Shown here one piece after another: positions 51,544-59,481 of a stretch of 64,000 nt of DNA. How positions within the stretch are numbered: the stretch's first letter is position 1; every line of letters starts with the position of its first letter. The notes beneath the pieces are model-generated. The model searched no databases, had not been told where the DNA came from, and saw only the letters and a list, made by a program, of their open reading frames with translations. The DNA is from Bog-756 sp963713625. Its GTDB lineage: Bacteria > Actinomycetota > Acidimicrobiia > Acidimicrobiales > RAAP-2. The translations under genes and the position numbers were made by a program. The stretch covers positions 602,320-666,319 of the forward strand of contig CAVQMN010000011.1 of the NCBI GenBank assembly GCA_963713625.1, read 5' to 3'.

Positions 51544-52770
51544 TCAGGGCCGTCGGCCGACGGGCATGAGCTGGTCGGTGCCCCACTGGTTCAGCACATT
51601 GAGCTGGACGTGGTTGCCGGTGGCTTCGACGATCCGGTTGCCTCCGATGTAGATGGCCGTGTGGTACACGCTGCTCCAGACGTTCGGGTTGTCGCCCCAG
51701 AAGACAAGGTCTCCGGCCCGCAGGTTGCCCATGTTCACCGGCGAGCCGGCCGTTTCGTACTGATCGTCGGCCACCCGGGCGAAGCCCACGTCGGCACCGT
51801 GTTCCCACGAGGCGAGGGCCAGCCCCGAACAGTCGTAGCCCACCGGGCCGTTCCCGCCCCAGATGTACGGCTTGCCCAGCTGCTGGAGGGCGAACAGCAC
51901 GGCCGCGTCCCCCTGGGTCACCGGATTGAACAACAGCGCGGTCGGCGGCAGTTGCTGCGATTGGGCGTCACCGAAGGCGGTCGACGAGCCGTTCTGCTGG
52001 ACGATCCAGTAGCCGTGGCCCGAACTGGTGGTGACCAGACGCTCGACCGGATCTCCGCTGCTGCCGGCCGTGGATCCGTGGAAGGTGGCATCGCCGAAGG
52101 CGAAGACACCACCGTCGGCCGCCACCAGCCAGTACCCCTTGCCGTCGGGCGTCGGGTCCATGGCCACGACGGGCTGGTTGAGGGTGATGGCGCCGGTCGA
52201 GCCGTAGAAGGCGGCATCACCGAAGGCGAAGATGCCACCGTCCGAGGCCACCAACCAGTACCCCTTGCCGTTCGGTGTCGGGGCCATGCCCACAATGGGC
52301 TTGTTGAGGGTGATGGCGCCGGTCGAGCCGTAGAAGACGGCGTCCCCGTAGGAGAAGACCCCACCATCGGACGCCACCTCCCAGTAGCCGTTCTGGTCGT
52401 TGGTCGGGCGCATCCCGACGATGGGACGGTTGAGCACGATGTTCCCGGTCGACCCGAAGAAGCGGGCATTCCCGTACGAGAAGATGCCGCCGTCGGAGGC
52501 CACCATCCAGTACCCCTGCCGGTCCCTGGTGTGGGTGATGCCGACGATGGGCTTGTTGAGGGGACCCCCACCCGGATCACCGTAGGACGGGACCCCGAAG
52601 GTGTAGAGGTTGCCGGCCGGGGTGGCCAGCCAGAAATTGTTGGTGGTCTGCACCCCGGTGCTGGCCCCCGCGGTGGGTGCTCCGGCCACCAGTGGCTGTG
52701 CCGCGGCCATGGTGGCCAACAGCGCCAGTCCCACGGCGCACAGCGCCCATCGAGTCCATCGTTGCCCCAT
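51544..52770 (-). CDS. Secreted NlpC/P60 hydrolase with 42-residue repeats
   Basis: Exported protein of 408 residues: signal peptide (residues 1-~24, ALLATMAAAQPLVAG), then about six repeats of a 42-residue unit whose core is GKGYWLVASDGGIFAFGDA (about 45-275), then an NlpC/P60 domain (about 285-405). The peptidase has Cys in GYDCSGLALASW, His in VYHTAIYIG and the polar third residue in EATGNH, so it should cut peptidoglycan stem peptides. The repeats may form a propeller that positions it on the wall. The same repeat makes up the protein at 62949-63881. Confidence 0.9.
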   Translation of the reverse strand: MGQRWTRWALCAVGLALLATMAAAQPLVAGAPTAGASTGVQTTNNFWLATPAGNLYTFGVPSYGDPGGGPLNKPIVGITHTRDRQGYWMVASDGGIFSYGNARFFGSTGNIVLNRPIVGMRPTNDQNGYWEVASDGGVFSYGDAVFYGSTGAITLNKPIVGMAPTPNGKGYWLVASDGGIFAFGDAAFYGSTGAITLNQPVVAMDPTPDGKGYWLVAADGGVFAFGDATFHGSTAGSSGDPVERLVTTSSGHGYWIVQQNGSSTAFGDAQSQQLPPTALLFNPVTQGDAAVLFALQQLGKPYIWGGNGPVGYDCSGLALASWEHGADVGFARVADDQYETAGSPVNMGNLRAGDLVFWGDNPNVWSSVYHTAIYIGGNRIVEATGNHVQLNVLNQWGTDQLMPVGRRP

Positions 52771-53069
52771 GCCCCTACACACTCCTCGGCTCTGCCTCGC
52801 CTGCCAGGTGCCCACCCGGCCTGTCCTGGTTATCGGCACGAAGGGCGTGGAAGTTGAATCCGTGGAAATGTCGGTCTTTCTGTCAATTGCCCCACGGTCG
52901 GCCGACCCTGCCCGCCGATGGGATGAGCTGCACCCCGGATCGGGCCGGCGCCGCCCTGGGTGGGACCGGGTCGAGGAGGCCGCGATCACCTTCCGGCCCG
53001 GCGTGGGGCGGGGCAGGCCGGGATGTGGCAACGTGTCGAGGCCATGGTGCACGAACTCAGGAGGAAGCC
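52771..53069. other. Intergenic region between NlpC/P60 gene and esterase
   Basis: Divergent promoter region; no gene is supported. On the minus strand TTGACA occurs at about 52882-52887, with no good -10 at 17 nt, and a GAGGAG lies ~10 nt before the NlpC/P60 start. I looked for a c-di-AMP (ydaO-type) riboswitch, often found before such genes, but could not support one. Confidence 0.4.
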
Positions 53070-53096
53070 ATGAGTGGAAGGGCCACGGGGCGGTGA
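53070..53096 (+). CDS. Possible 8-codon leader frame before esterase
   Basis: ATG 53070 follows a strong ribosome site AGGAGGA (53059-53065) and encodes MSGRATGR, ending in TGA at 53094-53096. The stop overlaps the esterase start as GTGA. It is either a true leader peptide coupling translation to the esterase, or the real esterase start separated from its frame by a 1-base error in the G-rich stretch. Confidence 0.45.
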   Translation: MSGRATGR

Positions 53097-53995
53097 GCCA
53101 CCCCGGAATCGATGCGATCACCGAGCTGCTGGCCGAGTCCGGGCTGTCGGCCGCCTCCATCACCGAGCAGCGGGAGGCGCTGGACGCGATGGCCTCGGCG
53201 TCACCGCCTCCGGACGGGGTCGCCGTCGAGCCGGTGTCACTGGGAGGACGGAACGGTGAGTGGCTGACCCCGGGGGACGCGGTCGTCGATGCCGTGGTCC
53301 TCTATCTGCACGGCGGTGGCTACTGCATCGGGTCGCTCGGGAGTCACCGGGGCCTCGGAGGTCTGCTCGCCCTGGCCACCGGGTGCCCGGTTGTCACCCT
53401 CGACTACCGCCTGGCGCCCGAGCATCCCTTCCCCGCCGCGCTCGACGATGCCGTGGCGGCCTACGGCGATCTGGTGGCCCTCGGGGCCCGCCCCGACCGG
53501 ATCGCCATTGCCGGTGACTCAGCCGGCGGTGGACTCACCATGGCCACCCTCCTCGCCCTTCGCAATACCGGGTCGCCGCTGCCCGCGGCGGCCGCCTGTC
53601 TCTCCCCGTGGGCCGACCTGACCCAGTCGTCGACGGCCTACGGCCGTATCGGGGACCTCGACCCGATGGTCTCCAAGTCCGGGCTCGATCTGATGGCCGA
53701 TGCCTATCTGGGCGGTATGGATCCGAAGACGGAGCTGGCGTCGCCGTTGTTCGCCGAGCGCCTGGAAGGCCTCCCGCCGATCCGGATCGAGGTGGGGGAG
53801 AACGAGGTGCTCGTCGAGGACTCCCTCCAGCTGACCGAGCGCCTCCAGGCCGCCGGCGTCGACGTGTCACTCACGGTGTGGCCGGAGATGATCCATGTCT
53901 TCCAGGCCTTCCCCGCTTCGATGGTGCCCGAGGCCGATGCCAGCATCGCCGGTGTCGGGTCATTCCTGGCCGGACACCTCGGCCTGTCCCATTGA
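53093..53995 (+). CDS. Alpha/beta-hydrolase fold esterase (HSL family)
   Basis: Carboxylesterase of 300 residues in the hormone-sensitive-lipase group. The oxyanion motif HGGGYCIG, the nucleophile elbow GDSAGGG, an acidic residue in GENEVLVEDS and the catalytic His in EMIHVFQAF are all present. GTG 53093 is used; the ribosome site lies before an overlapping 8-codon frame. It is followed by an SDR and an SRPBCC gene in the same direction, suggesting a small catabolic operon for an esterified lipid or ketone. Confidence 0.9.
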   Translation: MSHPGIDAITELLAESGLSAASITEQREALDAMASASPPPDGVAVEPVSLGGRNGEWLTPGDAVVDAVVLYLHGGGYCIGSLGSHRGLGGLLALATGCPVVTLDYRLAPEHPFPAALDDAVAAYGDLVALGARPDRIAIAGDSAGGGLTMATLLALRNTGSPLPAAAACLSPWADLTQSSTAYGRIGDLDPMVSKSGLDLMADAYLGGMDPKTELASPLFAERLEGLPPIRIEVGENEVLVEDSLQLTERLQAAGVDVSLTVWPEMIHVFQAFPASMVPEADASIAGVGSFLAGHLGLSH

Positions 53996-54049
53996 CGGTC
54001 GGCCGGAACGACCGGCGCTGACCACGAGAGACGAGAGAGAGGAAGAGAG

Positions 54050-54892
54050 ATGCAGGAGTTCCGCGGGAAGACCGCCGTGGTCACCGGCGCGGGGAGCGGC
54101 ATCGGACGCGCCCTCGCCCTCGCCTTCGCGGCCGAGGGGATGCGGGTGGCCTTGGCCGACATCGACACCTACGACGTGGAGGAGTCGGCCGCGCTGGTCC
54201 GGGCCGCGGTCCCGGCCGCCGAGGCGATGACCCAGGTCTGTGACGTGAGCGACGCCGGATCCGTCAACCACTGGGCCGACTCGGTCTTCGACCGCTGGGG
54301 CCAGGTCGACGTGGTCTGCAACAACGCCGGGGTCTTCGTCGGCGGGCTCATCTGGGACCGACCGGACGCCGACTTCGAATTCGTGCTGGGGGCCAATCTG
54401 TGGGGGATCCTCAACGGGATCCGCGCCTTCGTCCCCCGGATGATGGCCCAGGGTACGGAGGGACATGTGATCAATACCGCCTCGGTGGCCGGGCTGCTCG
54501 GAGCTCCGTTCGAAGCCCCGTACGCCATCTCCAAGTTCGCCGCCTTCGCCGCCACGGAGTCGCTGGCCCACGACCTCCAGGCCGTCGGGTCGAGCATCAA
54601 GGCGTCCGTACTCTGCCCGGGCATGATCACCACCAACATCATCGACTCCGACCGCCACCGGCCCGAGCGTCTGGCCACCGGCGTCACCGAAGACCAGAAG
54701 TTCGTCGGCGACTATCTGGAGCAGGCGGTGGCCGACGGGATGGATCCGTCCGAGGTGGCGCGGATCGTCATCGCCGCCATCCGGGCCGACCAGTTCCTGA
54801 TCCTGACCCACGACTCGTATCCGCAGCAGTTGGTCGATCGCGTGCAGGCCCTGGTGGCCAGGCGCCTGCCGGACGTGCCCGAGTTCGCCTGA
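54050..54892 (+). CDS. Short-chain dehydrogenase/reductase
   Basis: NAD(P)-dependent SDR of 280 residues. Cofactor motif TGAGSGIG, NNAG in VCNNAGVFVGG, the Ser region NTASVAGLLG and the Tyr-Lys pair in YAISKFA are intact. A GAGAGAGAGGAAGAGAG-like purine stretch directly upstream of ATG 54050 acts as ribosome site. It is 54 nt after the esterase gene and 65 nt before an SRPBCC gene. Likely oxidises the alcohol released by the esterase; this is inference. Confidence 0.9.
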   Translation: MQEFRGKTAVVTGAGSGIGRALALAFAAEGMRVALADIDTYDVEESAALVRAAVPAAEAMTQVCDVSDAGSVNHWADSVFDRWGQVDVVCNNAGVFVGGLIWDRPDADFEFVLGANLWGILNGIRAFVPRMMAQGTEGHVINTASVAGLLGAPFEAPYAISKFAAFAATESLAHDLQAVGSSIKASVLCPGMITTNIIDSDRHRPERLATGVTEDQKFVGDYLEQAVADGMDPSEVARIVIAAIRADQFLILTHDSYPQQLVDRVQALVARRLPDVPEFA

Positions 54893-54957
54893 CCTGTCAT
54901 CGTCCCGTCCCATTCACCGATGTCGGAACCCCAGTGGTTCGAGCAGGGAGGCCAGAA

Positions 54958-55455
54958 ATGAAGGACTACGTGTTGTCGGTGGAGCGGACCATCGCCGCCA
55001 CCCCGGGGGCGATCTTCGATGTGTTGTCCGATGCGGCCAAGCACTCGCTGATCGACGGCTCGGGCATGCTGCAGGGGTCGGCCGAAAAGGACCCGGAGCC
55101 GCTGGCCCTCGGGGTGACCTTCGGCATGCAGATGAAGCTGGTGATGCACTACACGACGGTCAACCGGGTGGTGGAGTTCGAGCCGGAACGTCGCATCGCC
55201 TGGCAGACCGGCCCGGACGGAACCTGGGGGAAGGTGCTGGCCGGACGCATCTGGCGCTACGTGCTCGAGCCCGTCGACGGTGGAACCCGGGTGATCGAGA
55301 GTTGGGACATCAGGCCGGACCATCAGCGGTTCCTGTTGAAGCTGGGCGGCATCTACTGGGGCAAGACCCGCCGCGACATGGAGCGCACCCTCGCCAGCCT
55401 CGACCAACTGGTAACCGCCAAGCCGACTGCCAGGCCAGGTGGTCGGTTCCCCTAA
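54958..55455 (+). CDS. SRPBCC family protein
   Basis: START-like protein of 165 residues. N-terminus DYVLSVERTIAATPGAIFDV plus SDAAKHSLIDGSG is the typical SRPBCC opening, and the C-terminal RDMERTLASLDQLV helix closes the cavity. An AGGGAGG sequence stands at 54946-54952 before ATG 54958. Third gene of the esterase-SDR-SRPBCC set; a bidirectional terminator follows 22 nt after its stop. Confidence 0.85.
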   Translation: MKDYVLSVERTIAATPGAIFDVLSDAAKHSLIDGSGMLQGSAEKDPEPLALGVTFGMQMKLVMHYTTVNRVVEFEPERRIAWQTGPDGTWGKVLAGRIWRYVLEPVDGGTRVIESWDIRPDHQRFLLKLGGIYWGKTRRDMERTLASLDQLVTAKPTARPGGRFP

Positions 55456-55476
55456 GTCAGACGCGGGCCGCACGCG

Positions 55477-55508
55477 AAGCAGCCCCCGGCCAGTGCCAGG
55501 GGCTGCTT
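55477..55508. terminator. Bidirectional hairpin terminator
   Basis: AAGCAGCCCC (55477-55486) pairs perfectly with GGGGCTGCTT (55499-55508) around a 12-nt loop. It lies between the convergent stops at 55455 (plus) and 55551 (minus), so it can end both transcripts. No long T-run. Confidence 0.7.
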
Positions 55509-55550
55509 GCGCTGCGATAATCCGCAGGTACTTGTTCATCCAGGTGTTAC

Positions 55551-56020
55551 CTAGATCTGATACTTCGTGCCCGGGGCCAACGTAACCTTGCTGCCTGCTC
55601 TCGCAGATGTAGGTGGTCGCCATTTGACCCTTGGGGATCGACTTCACGGCCTTCCCCGTGCCACCGGTGGCGGTGGCAGCTTCTACGATCTCCTTGTCCG
55701 CCTTGGCTTGCACTTGGTGTTCGTCGGACATGGTGTACTTGTATGAGAACGTCGTCGTTCCGAAACCGGTTGCCCAGGTGATTGTCCCCTTCTTCGGCGA
55801 AATGGTGGCCTTGATGGTCCCCGCCCCCTGTATTCGCCGTGTCGTTACAACCTGAGAGGTTCCACTGCCGGTGATGGTGATCTTGCCGGTCGTGCAAGTC
55901 ACGGTCGGTGAACTTGCGCCGGCGACACCGTGCCCATAAATCCAAGGCGATAGAACCAAGTGAACCTGCTGCCACCATCGCGGCGATGGCGACAACACGT
56001 GTCGGTAGATGACGTCGCAT
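55551..56020 (-). pseudogene. Exported small protein, frameshifted twice
   Basis: The start at ATG 56020 has an AAAGGGGGAA ribosome site and encodes a signal peptide (MRRHLPTRVVAIAAMVAAG). The mature part is in the next frame (SSPTVTCTTGKITITGSGTS through KAVKSIPKGQMATTYICE), and the last residues KVTLAPGTKYQI with stop 55551-55553 are in the third frame. Breaks lie near 55935 and near 55600. A related, also broken, copy exists at about 61684-61860. Family is unknown; the mature domain looks beta-rich and secreted. Whether the breaks are real or sequence errors cannot be told here. Confidence 0.6.
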
Positions 56021-56200
56021 GCTGAATGTTCCCCCTTTGGGATGTCGGCGAGGGACAGACCTGCCCCCCTGGATACCGAGCGAACATTAGGTCGGAATCA
56101 TCGTCGTTGCGTGGCAGACCACTGTCCGCACCCAAATCACTGCGCTGAGCAGCGGTGTTGCCAGACCTTTCCAGGAGGAGTTGTCGACTTCCAGGCCGGC

Positions 56201-56960
56201 TCAGACCTGATGGAGCACCCAGACGTTGGGCTCGAAGTAGGTGCCGGTACCGTCTGACACCTCCACTGGGGCGAGCCCCTCGGGAAAGACGTAGCTTCCG
56301 GCCTCAGGGATCCACAGGCCGGTCCAGCGCTCCCAGTCGGCCACCGGTGCTGTGATCTCGAGCGACCGTGGTTCGGTGCGCAGGATCTCGCCGCCCAATC
56401 GCTCGTGGGTCCGGAGCCACGGATCGAAGAGGAGGCCGTCATCACGCCGCCACCCGGCATAGCGGGCGATGGGAATGAGCGGGTAGCGATCCTTCCAACT
56501 CGGTCGTACCGGCGCCACGAGCGGAGCGAGTCCACGGCGTTGGGCCACACCCCGCATGGCCTTGATCAACAGGGCGCTCAGCCCGCTGCCCTGGTACGCG
56601 GGGTCCACCTCTGCCGCCAGCGCCGACAGCGCCGATGGAGGTGACGATTCGGCGATGGCCCGGATTCCCACTGCGTCAATACCGGCAGGAAGGTCGTCGA
56701 GCGTCCCATCCCAGCGGAAGGGGATGGTGCGGGCGCGAGCGATGGCCCGTTGGTGCCGCTGATCGATGAACAGCACCTGGAGATCGGCATGGGCGGGCAC
56801 CAGCGCGCTCGAAGTAGCTCGCGGCATGATTGCCATGGTTGTTGTACTCCGGCCACACGCGGCCGAAGAGGCGTTGGGTGACGACCAGCTCCCAAAGATC
56901 GGGCCGATCGGCGGCGGTGACCACGGTGAGCCACGGTGGCGAGCCGGGGGGCGGTTCCAT
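56201..56960 (-). pseudogene. GNAT-like acetyltransferase, frameshifted
   Basis: The N-terminal part (from ATG 56960, MEPPPGSPPWLTVVTAADRP through VWPEYNNHGNHAASYFER) and the main part (from LVPAHADLQVLFIDQRHQRA to the C-terminus ending NVWVLHQV) lie in two frames that join near 56810 by skipping one base (FER to LVP). The acetyl-CoA loop is AYQGSGLSALLIKAM. Read together it is a ~250-residue GNAT protein. Either a sequencing insertion or an inactivating mutation; the downstream part could also be made alone from ATG 56836, lacking the first strand. Confidence 0.65.
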
Positions 56961-57064
56961 GCCAGCCATACTCCCAGCTTCTGCCACCATCCCCCTCGAC
57001 CTGGACGTTCCTCGCTGCCACCGCCGTGCGCCAGGGAACGCAGCGCTCGTCTCGGTGCCCGACC

Positions 57065-57859
57065 TCAGGCGGTCGTGGCGATGCCCCCGTCGACGGGGAT
57101 GATGGCCCCGGTGATGTAGGCGCCGGCACGGGACGCGAGGAAGATGGCCACGCCGGCCATGTCATCGGGTCGGCCGATCCGCTTGAGGGGGGCGCCGGCG
57201 GCGATCTGGTCGCCGAACGCCTCGAGGGTGGCAGCCATCATCTTCGATTCGAAGGGGCCCGGTGCCACCGCATTGACGGTGATGGTCGGGGCCAGCCGCT
57301 TGGCCAGGTGTCGGGTGAGCTGGTGGACCGCAGCCTTGGATGCCGAGTACGAGTAGGACTCGAGGACGGGGACATGGATCCCGTCGATGGAGCCGATGTT
57401 GATCACCCGGGACGGCTCGTCGGGCGTGGCTCCGGCTTCGAGCAGGGGGAGGAAGAACTTGGTCGTGTGAAAGATGCCCTGCACGTTGAGGTTGAGCACC
57501 CGGTCCCACGAAGCCGTGTCGTGCTCGACCAGGGGAGCCCCCCAGGTGGCGCCGGCGTTGTTGACCAGGACATCGACCCGGTCGTGCCGGGCCGCCACCT
57601 CGTCCGCCAGTTGCCGTGCCCCCTCCTCGGTGGACAGGTCGGCGCTGAACCCGGAGCACCTGCCGGAGCGGGAGAGCTCGGCCACCGCGGCCTCGACGGC
57701 ATCAGCCTTGCGGGAGGCCACGACGACCGTCGCCCCGGCGGCGACGAAACCGGCGGCGATCATCATCCCGATGCCACGGGTCCCCCCGGTGACCACCACG
57801 GTCTTTCCGGCCACGGAGAACAGCTCGGGCGGGCCGGTCGGTTCTGGAGAGTCACTCAT
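57065..57859 (-). CDS. Short-chain dehydrogenase/reductase
   Basis: SDR of 264 residues, start MSDSPEPTGPPELFSVAGK at ATG 57859. Motifs: TGGTRGIG, NNAG (VNNAGATWG), Ser in NIGSIDG, Tyr-Lys in YSASKAA and the C-terminal YITGAIIPVDGG, the usual FabG-like pattern. It is divergent from the acyl-CoA dehydrogenase gene (112-nt gap), so both may respond to the same signal in fatty-acid or ketone catabolism. Confidence 0.9.
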   Translation of the reverse strand: MSDSPEPTGPPELFSVAGKTVVVTGGTRGIGMMIAAGFVAAGATVVVASRKADAVEAAVAELSRSGRCSGFSADLSTEEGARQLADEVAARHDRVDVLVNNAGATWGAPLVEHDTASWDRVLNLNVQGIFHTTKFFLPLLEAGATPDEPSRVINIGSIDGIHVPVLESYSYSASKAAVHQLTRHLAKRLAPTITVNAVAPGPFESKMMAATLEAFGDQIAAGAPLKRIGRPDDMAGVAIFLASRAGAYITGAIIPVDGGIATTA

Positions 57860-57971
57860 GGGTCCGACGGTAGTGCAAGCACCGGTGACCGTGACCGACC
57901 GCGTCGTCTCCGCCGACACCGACTGCCGGGGCGGCGATTGTTATGGTGCTGGGCCGGGAGGATCACGATCG

Positions 57972-59126
57972 ATGCATCTGGCACTGACAGAAGAACAGAC
58001 CGAGTTGAAGCAAGAGGTGCGCTCGTACTTCGTCCGGCTGGTCGAGGAGGTCGAGGGGGCGAGCTCGGAGGAGTCGAGCTACACCCGGTACATCCGCCGC
58101 ATGGGTGAGGACCGGTGGTTGGGCCTCGGTTGGCCGAAGGAGTACGGGGGCCAGGCCCGTGGCCCCATCGACCAGATGATCTTCGTCGAAGAGTCCCATT
58201 GGGCCGGTGTCCCGCTCCCGCTCCTGACCCTCAACAGCGTGGGCCCGACCCTGATGGCCCTGGGTACGCCGGAACAGAAGCAGCGCATTCTGCCCGGCAT
58301 CCTCCGAGGCGAAGTCCACTTCTCCATCGGCTACACCGAGCCCACGGCCGGGACGGATCTGGCCTCGCTGAAGACCCGTGCCGTGCGTGACGGCGACCAG
58401 TACGTGATCACCGGCGAGAAGCTCTATACCAGCGCCATCCAGTACGCCGACTACGTATGGCTCGCGGCGAGGACCGATGCGGACGCACCCAAGCACAAGG
58501 GGCTCTCGGTGTTCATCGTCCCCGTCGACGCCCCCGGTTTTCATTGGACCCCGCTGCGCACCGTGGCCGGCGAGTTCACCAGCTCTACCTTCTACGACGA
58601 AGTGCGGGTGCCGGTGGACAACCTGGTGGGTCAGGAGAACCAGGGTTGGAAGCTGATCACCAACCAGCTCAACCACGAACGGGTGGCCATCTGCCCGGTG
58701 TCGGGGATCCTGCGCAGCATCGCCGAGGTCACGGCGTGGGCCCGGGAGACGCCATCGGGCCGTGGTCGGGTGATCGACCAGCAGTGGGTCCAGGTCCATC
58801 TGGCCCGGGTGCAGGCCAGAGCCGAGTACCTCAAGCTGCTCAATTGGAAGGTGGCGTGGGCCGCCGACAGGGGGCTGAACCCGGCCGATGCCTCGGCCAC
58901 CAAGGTGTTCGGCACCGAATTCGCTCTCGAGGCCTACCGGTTGCTCCTCGAGATCGTCGGGCAGGCCGGCTACCTCCCCGAGGGGTCGCCCGGGGCCGTC
59001 CTGCGCGGCCGGCTCGAGCACAACTCGCGGAGCCAGACCATCTTCACCTTTGGCGGTGGGACCAACGAGATCCAACGTGACATCATCGCCATGATCGGGC
59101 TCGGGATGCCGAGGGCCCCTCGGTGA
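57972..59126 (+). CDS. Acyl-CoA dehydrogenase family protein
   Basis: FAD-dependent dehydrogenase of 384 residues. Middle-domain motif YTEPTAGTDLASLKTRA and C-terminal helical domain are present. At the position of the catalytic Glu in MCAD-like enzymes (YEGT) this protein reads FGGGTNEIQRD, i.e. Gly; the base must come from elsewhere, or the protein is the partner subunit of a heteromeric FadE as known for steroid side-chain enzymes. Start ATG 57972. The following gene is a small DUF2630 protein. Confidence 0.88.
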   Translation: MHLALTEEQTELKQEVRSYFVRLVEEVEGASSEESSYTRYIRRMGEDRWLGLGWPKEYGGQARGPIDQMIFVEESHWAGVPLPLLTLNSVGPTLMALGTPEQKQRILPGILRGEVHFSIGYTEPTAGTDLASLKTRAVRDGDQYVITGEKLYTSAIQYADYVWLAARTDADAPKHKGLSVFIVPVDAPGFHWTPLRTVAGEFTSSTFYDEVRVPVDNLVGQENQGWKLITNQLNHERVAICPVSGILRSIAEVTAWARETPSGRGRVIDQQWVQVHLARVQARAEYLKLLNWKVAWAADRGLNPADASATKVFGTEFALEAYRLLLEIVGQAGYLPEGSPGAVLRGRLEHNSRSQTIFTFGGGTNEIQRDIIAMIGLGMPRAPR

Positions 59127-59188
59127 CGGGCGGCCGGCGGCGAATAGGGTGATCGGACGGGGCATTCCCGCGCACAGGAGGAGCAATC

Positions 59189-59431
59189 GTGGACGACCAT
59201 GAAATCATCGCCCAGATCGGGAGTCTGGCCGACGAGGAGAAGCGCCTCGAGGAGAGGCACGTCGGCGAGGGCATCTCGGCCGAAGAGGAAGCCCGGCTGC
59301 GGACCATCGAGATCACCTTGGACCGGCTCTGGGATCTGCTCCGCCAACGCCGGGCACTCCGTGACGCAGGCCGCAGTCCGGAGGAGGCGGCGATCCGTCC
59401 CGAGGGGACCGTGGAGGGCTACCGCCAGTAA
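59189..59431 (+). CDS. DUF2630 protein
   Basis: Small helical protein of 80 residues, VDDHEIIAQIGSLADEEKRL at GTG 59189 with an AGGAGGAG ribosome site. The text LDRLWDLLRQRRALRDAG is diagnostic for DUF2630, an actinobacterial family of unknown function. It is probably dimeric coiled coil. It lies 62 nt after the acyl-CoA dehydrogenase gene. Confidence 0.88.
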   Translation: MDDHEIIAQIGSLADEEKRLEERHVGEGISAEEEARLRTIEITLDRLWDLLRQRRALRDAGRSPEEAAIRPEGTVEGYRQ

Positions 59432-59481
59432 CGGCGTGGTCCGGGCGAGCGTCCGTGCAGTGCCGGGGACCTGCCCGGTGG

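Noticed and set aside
52771..53069. c-di-AMP riboswitch before the NlpC/P60 gene
   Set aside because: Expected from the gene type, but the conserved segments could not be found on the minus strand.
54712..55998. Long minus-strand frame of 428 codons
   Set aside because: Only its first part (55550-55960) is a real protein segment; the rest runs antisense to the SRPBCC and SDR genes. It was replaced by a frameshifted gene at 55551-56020.
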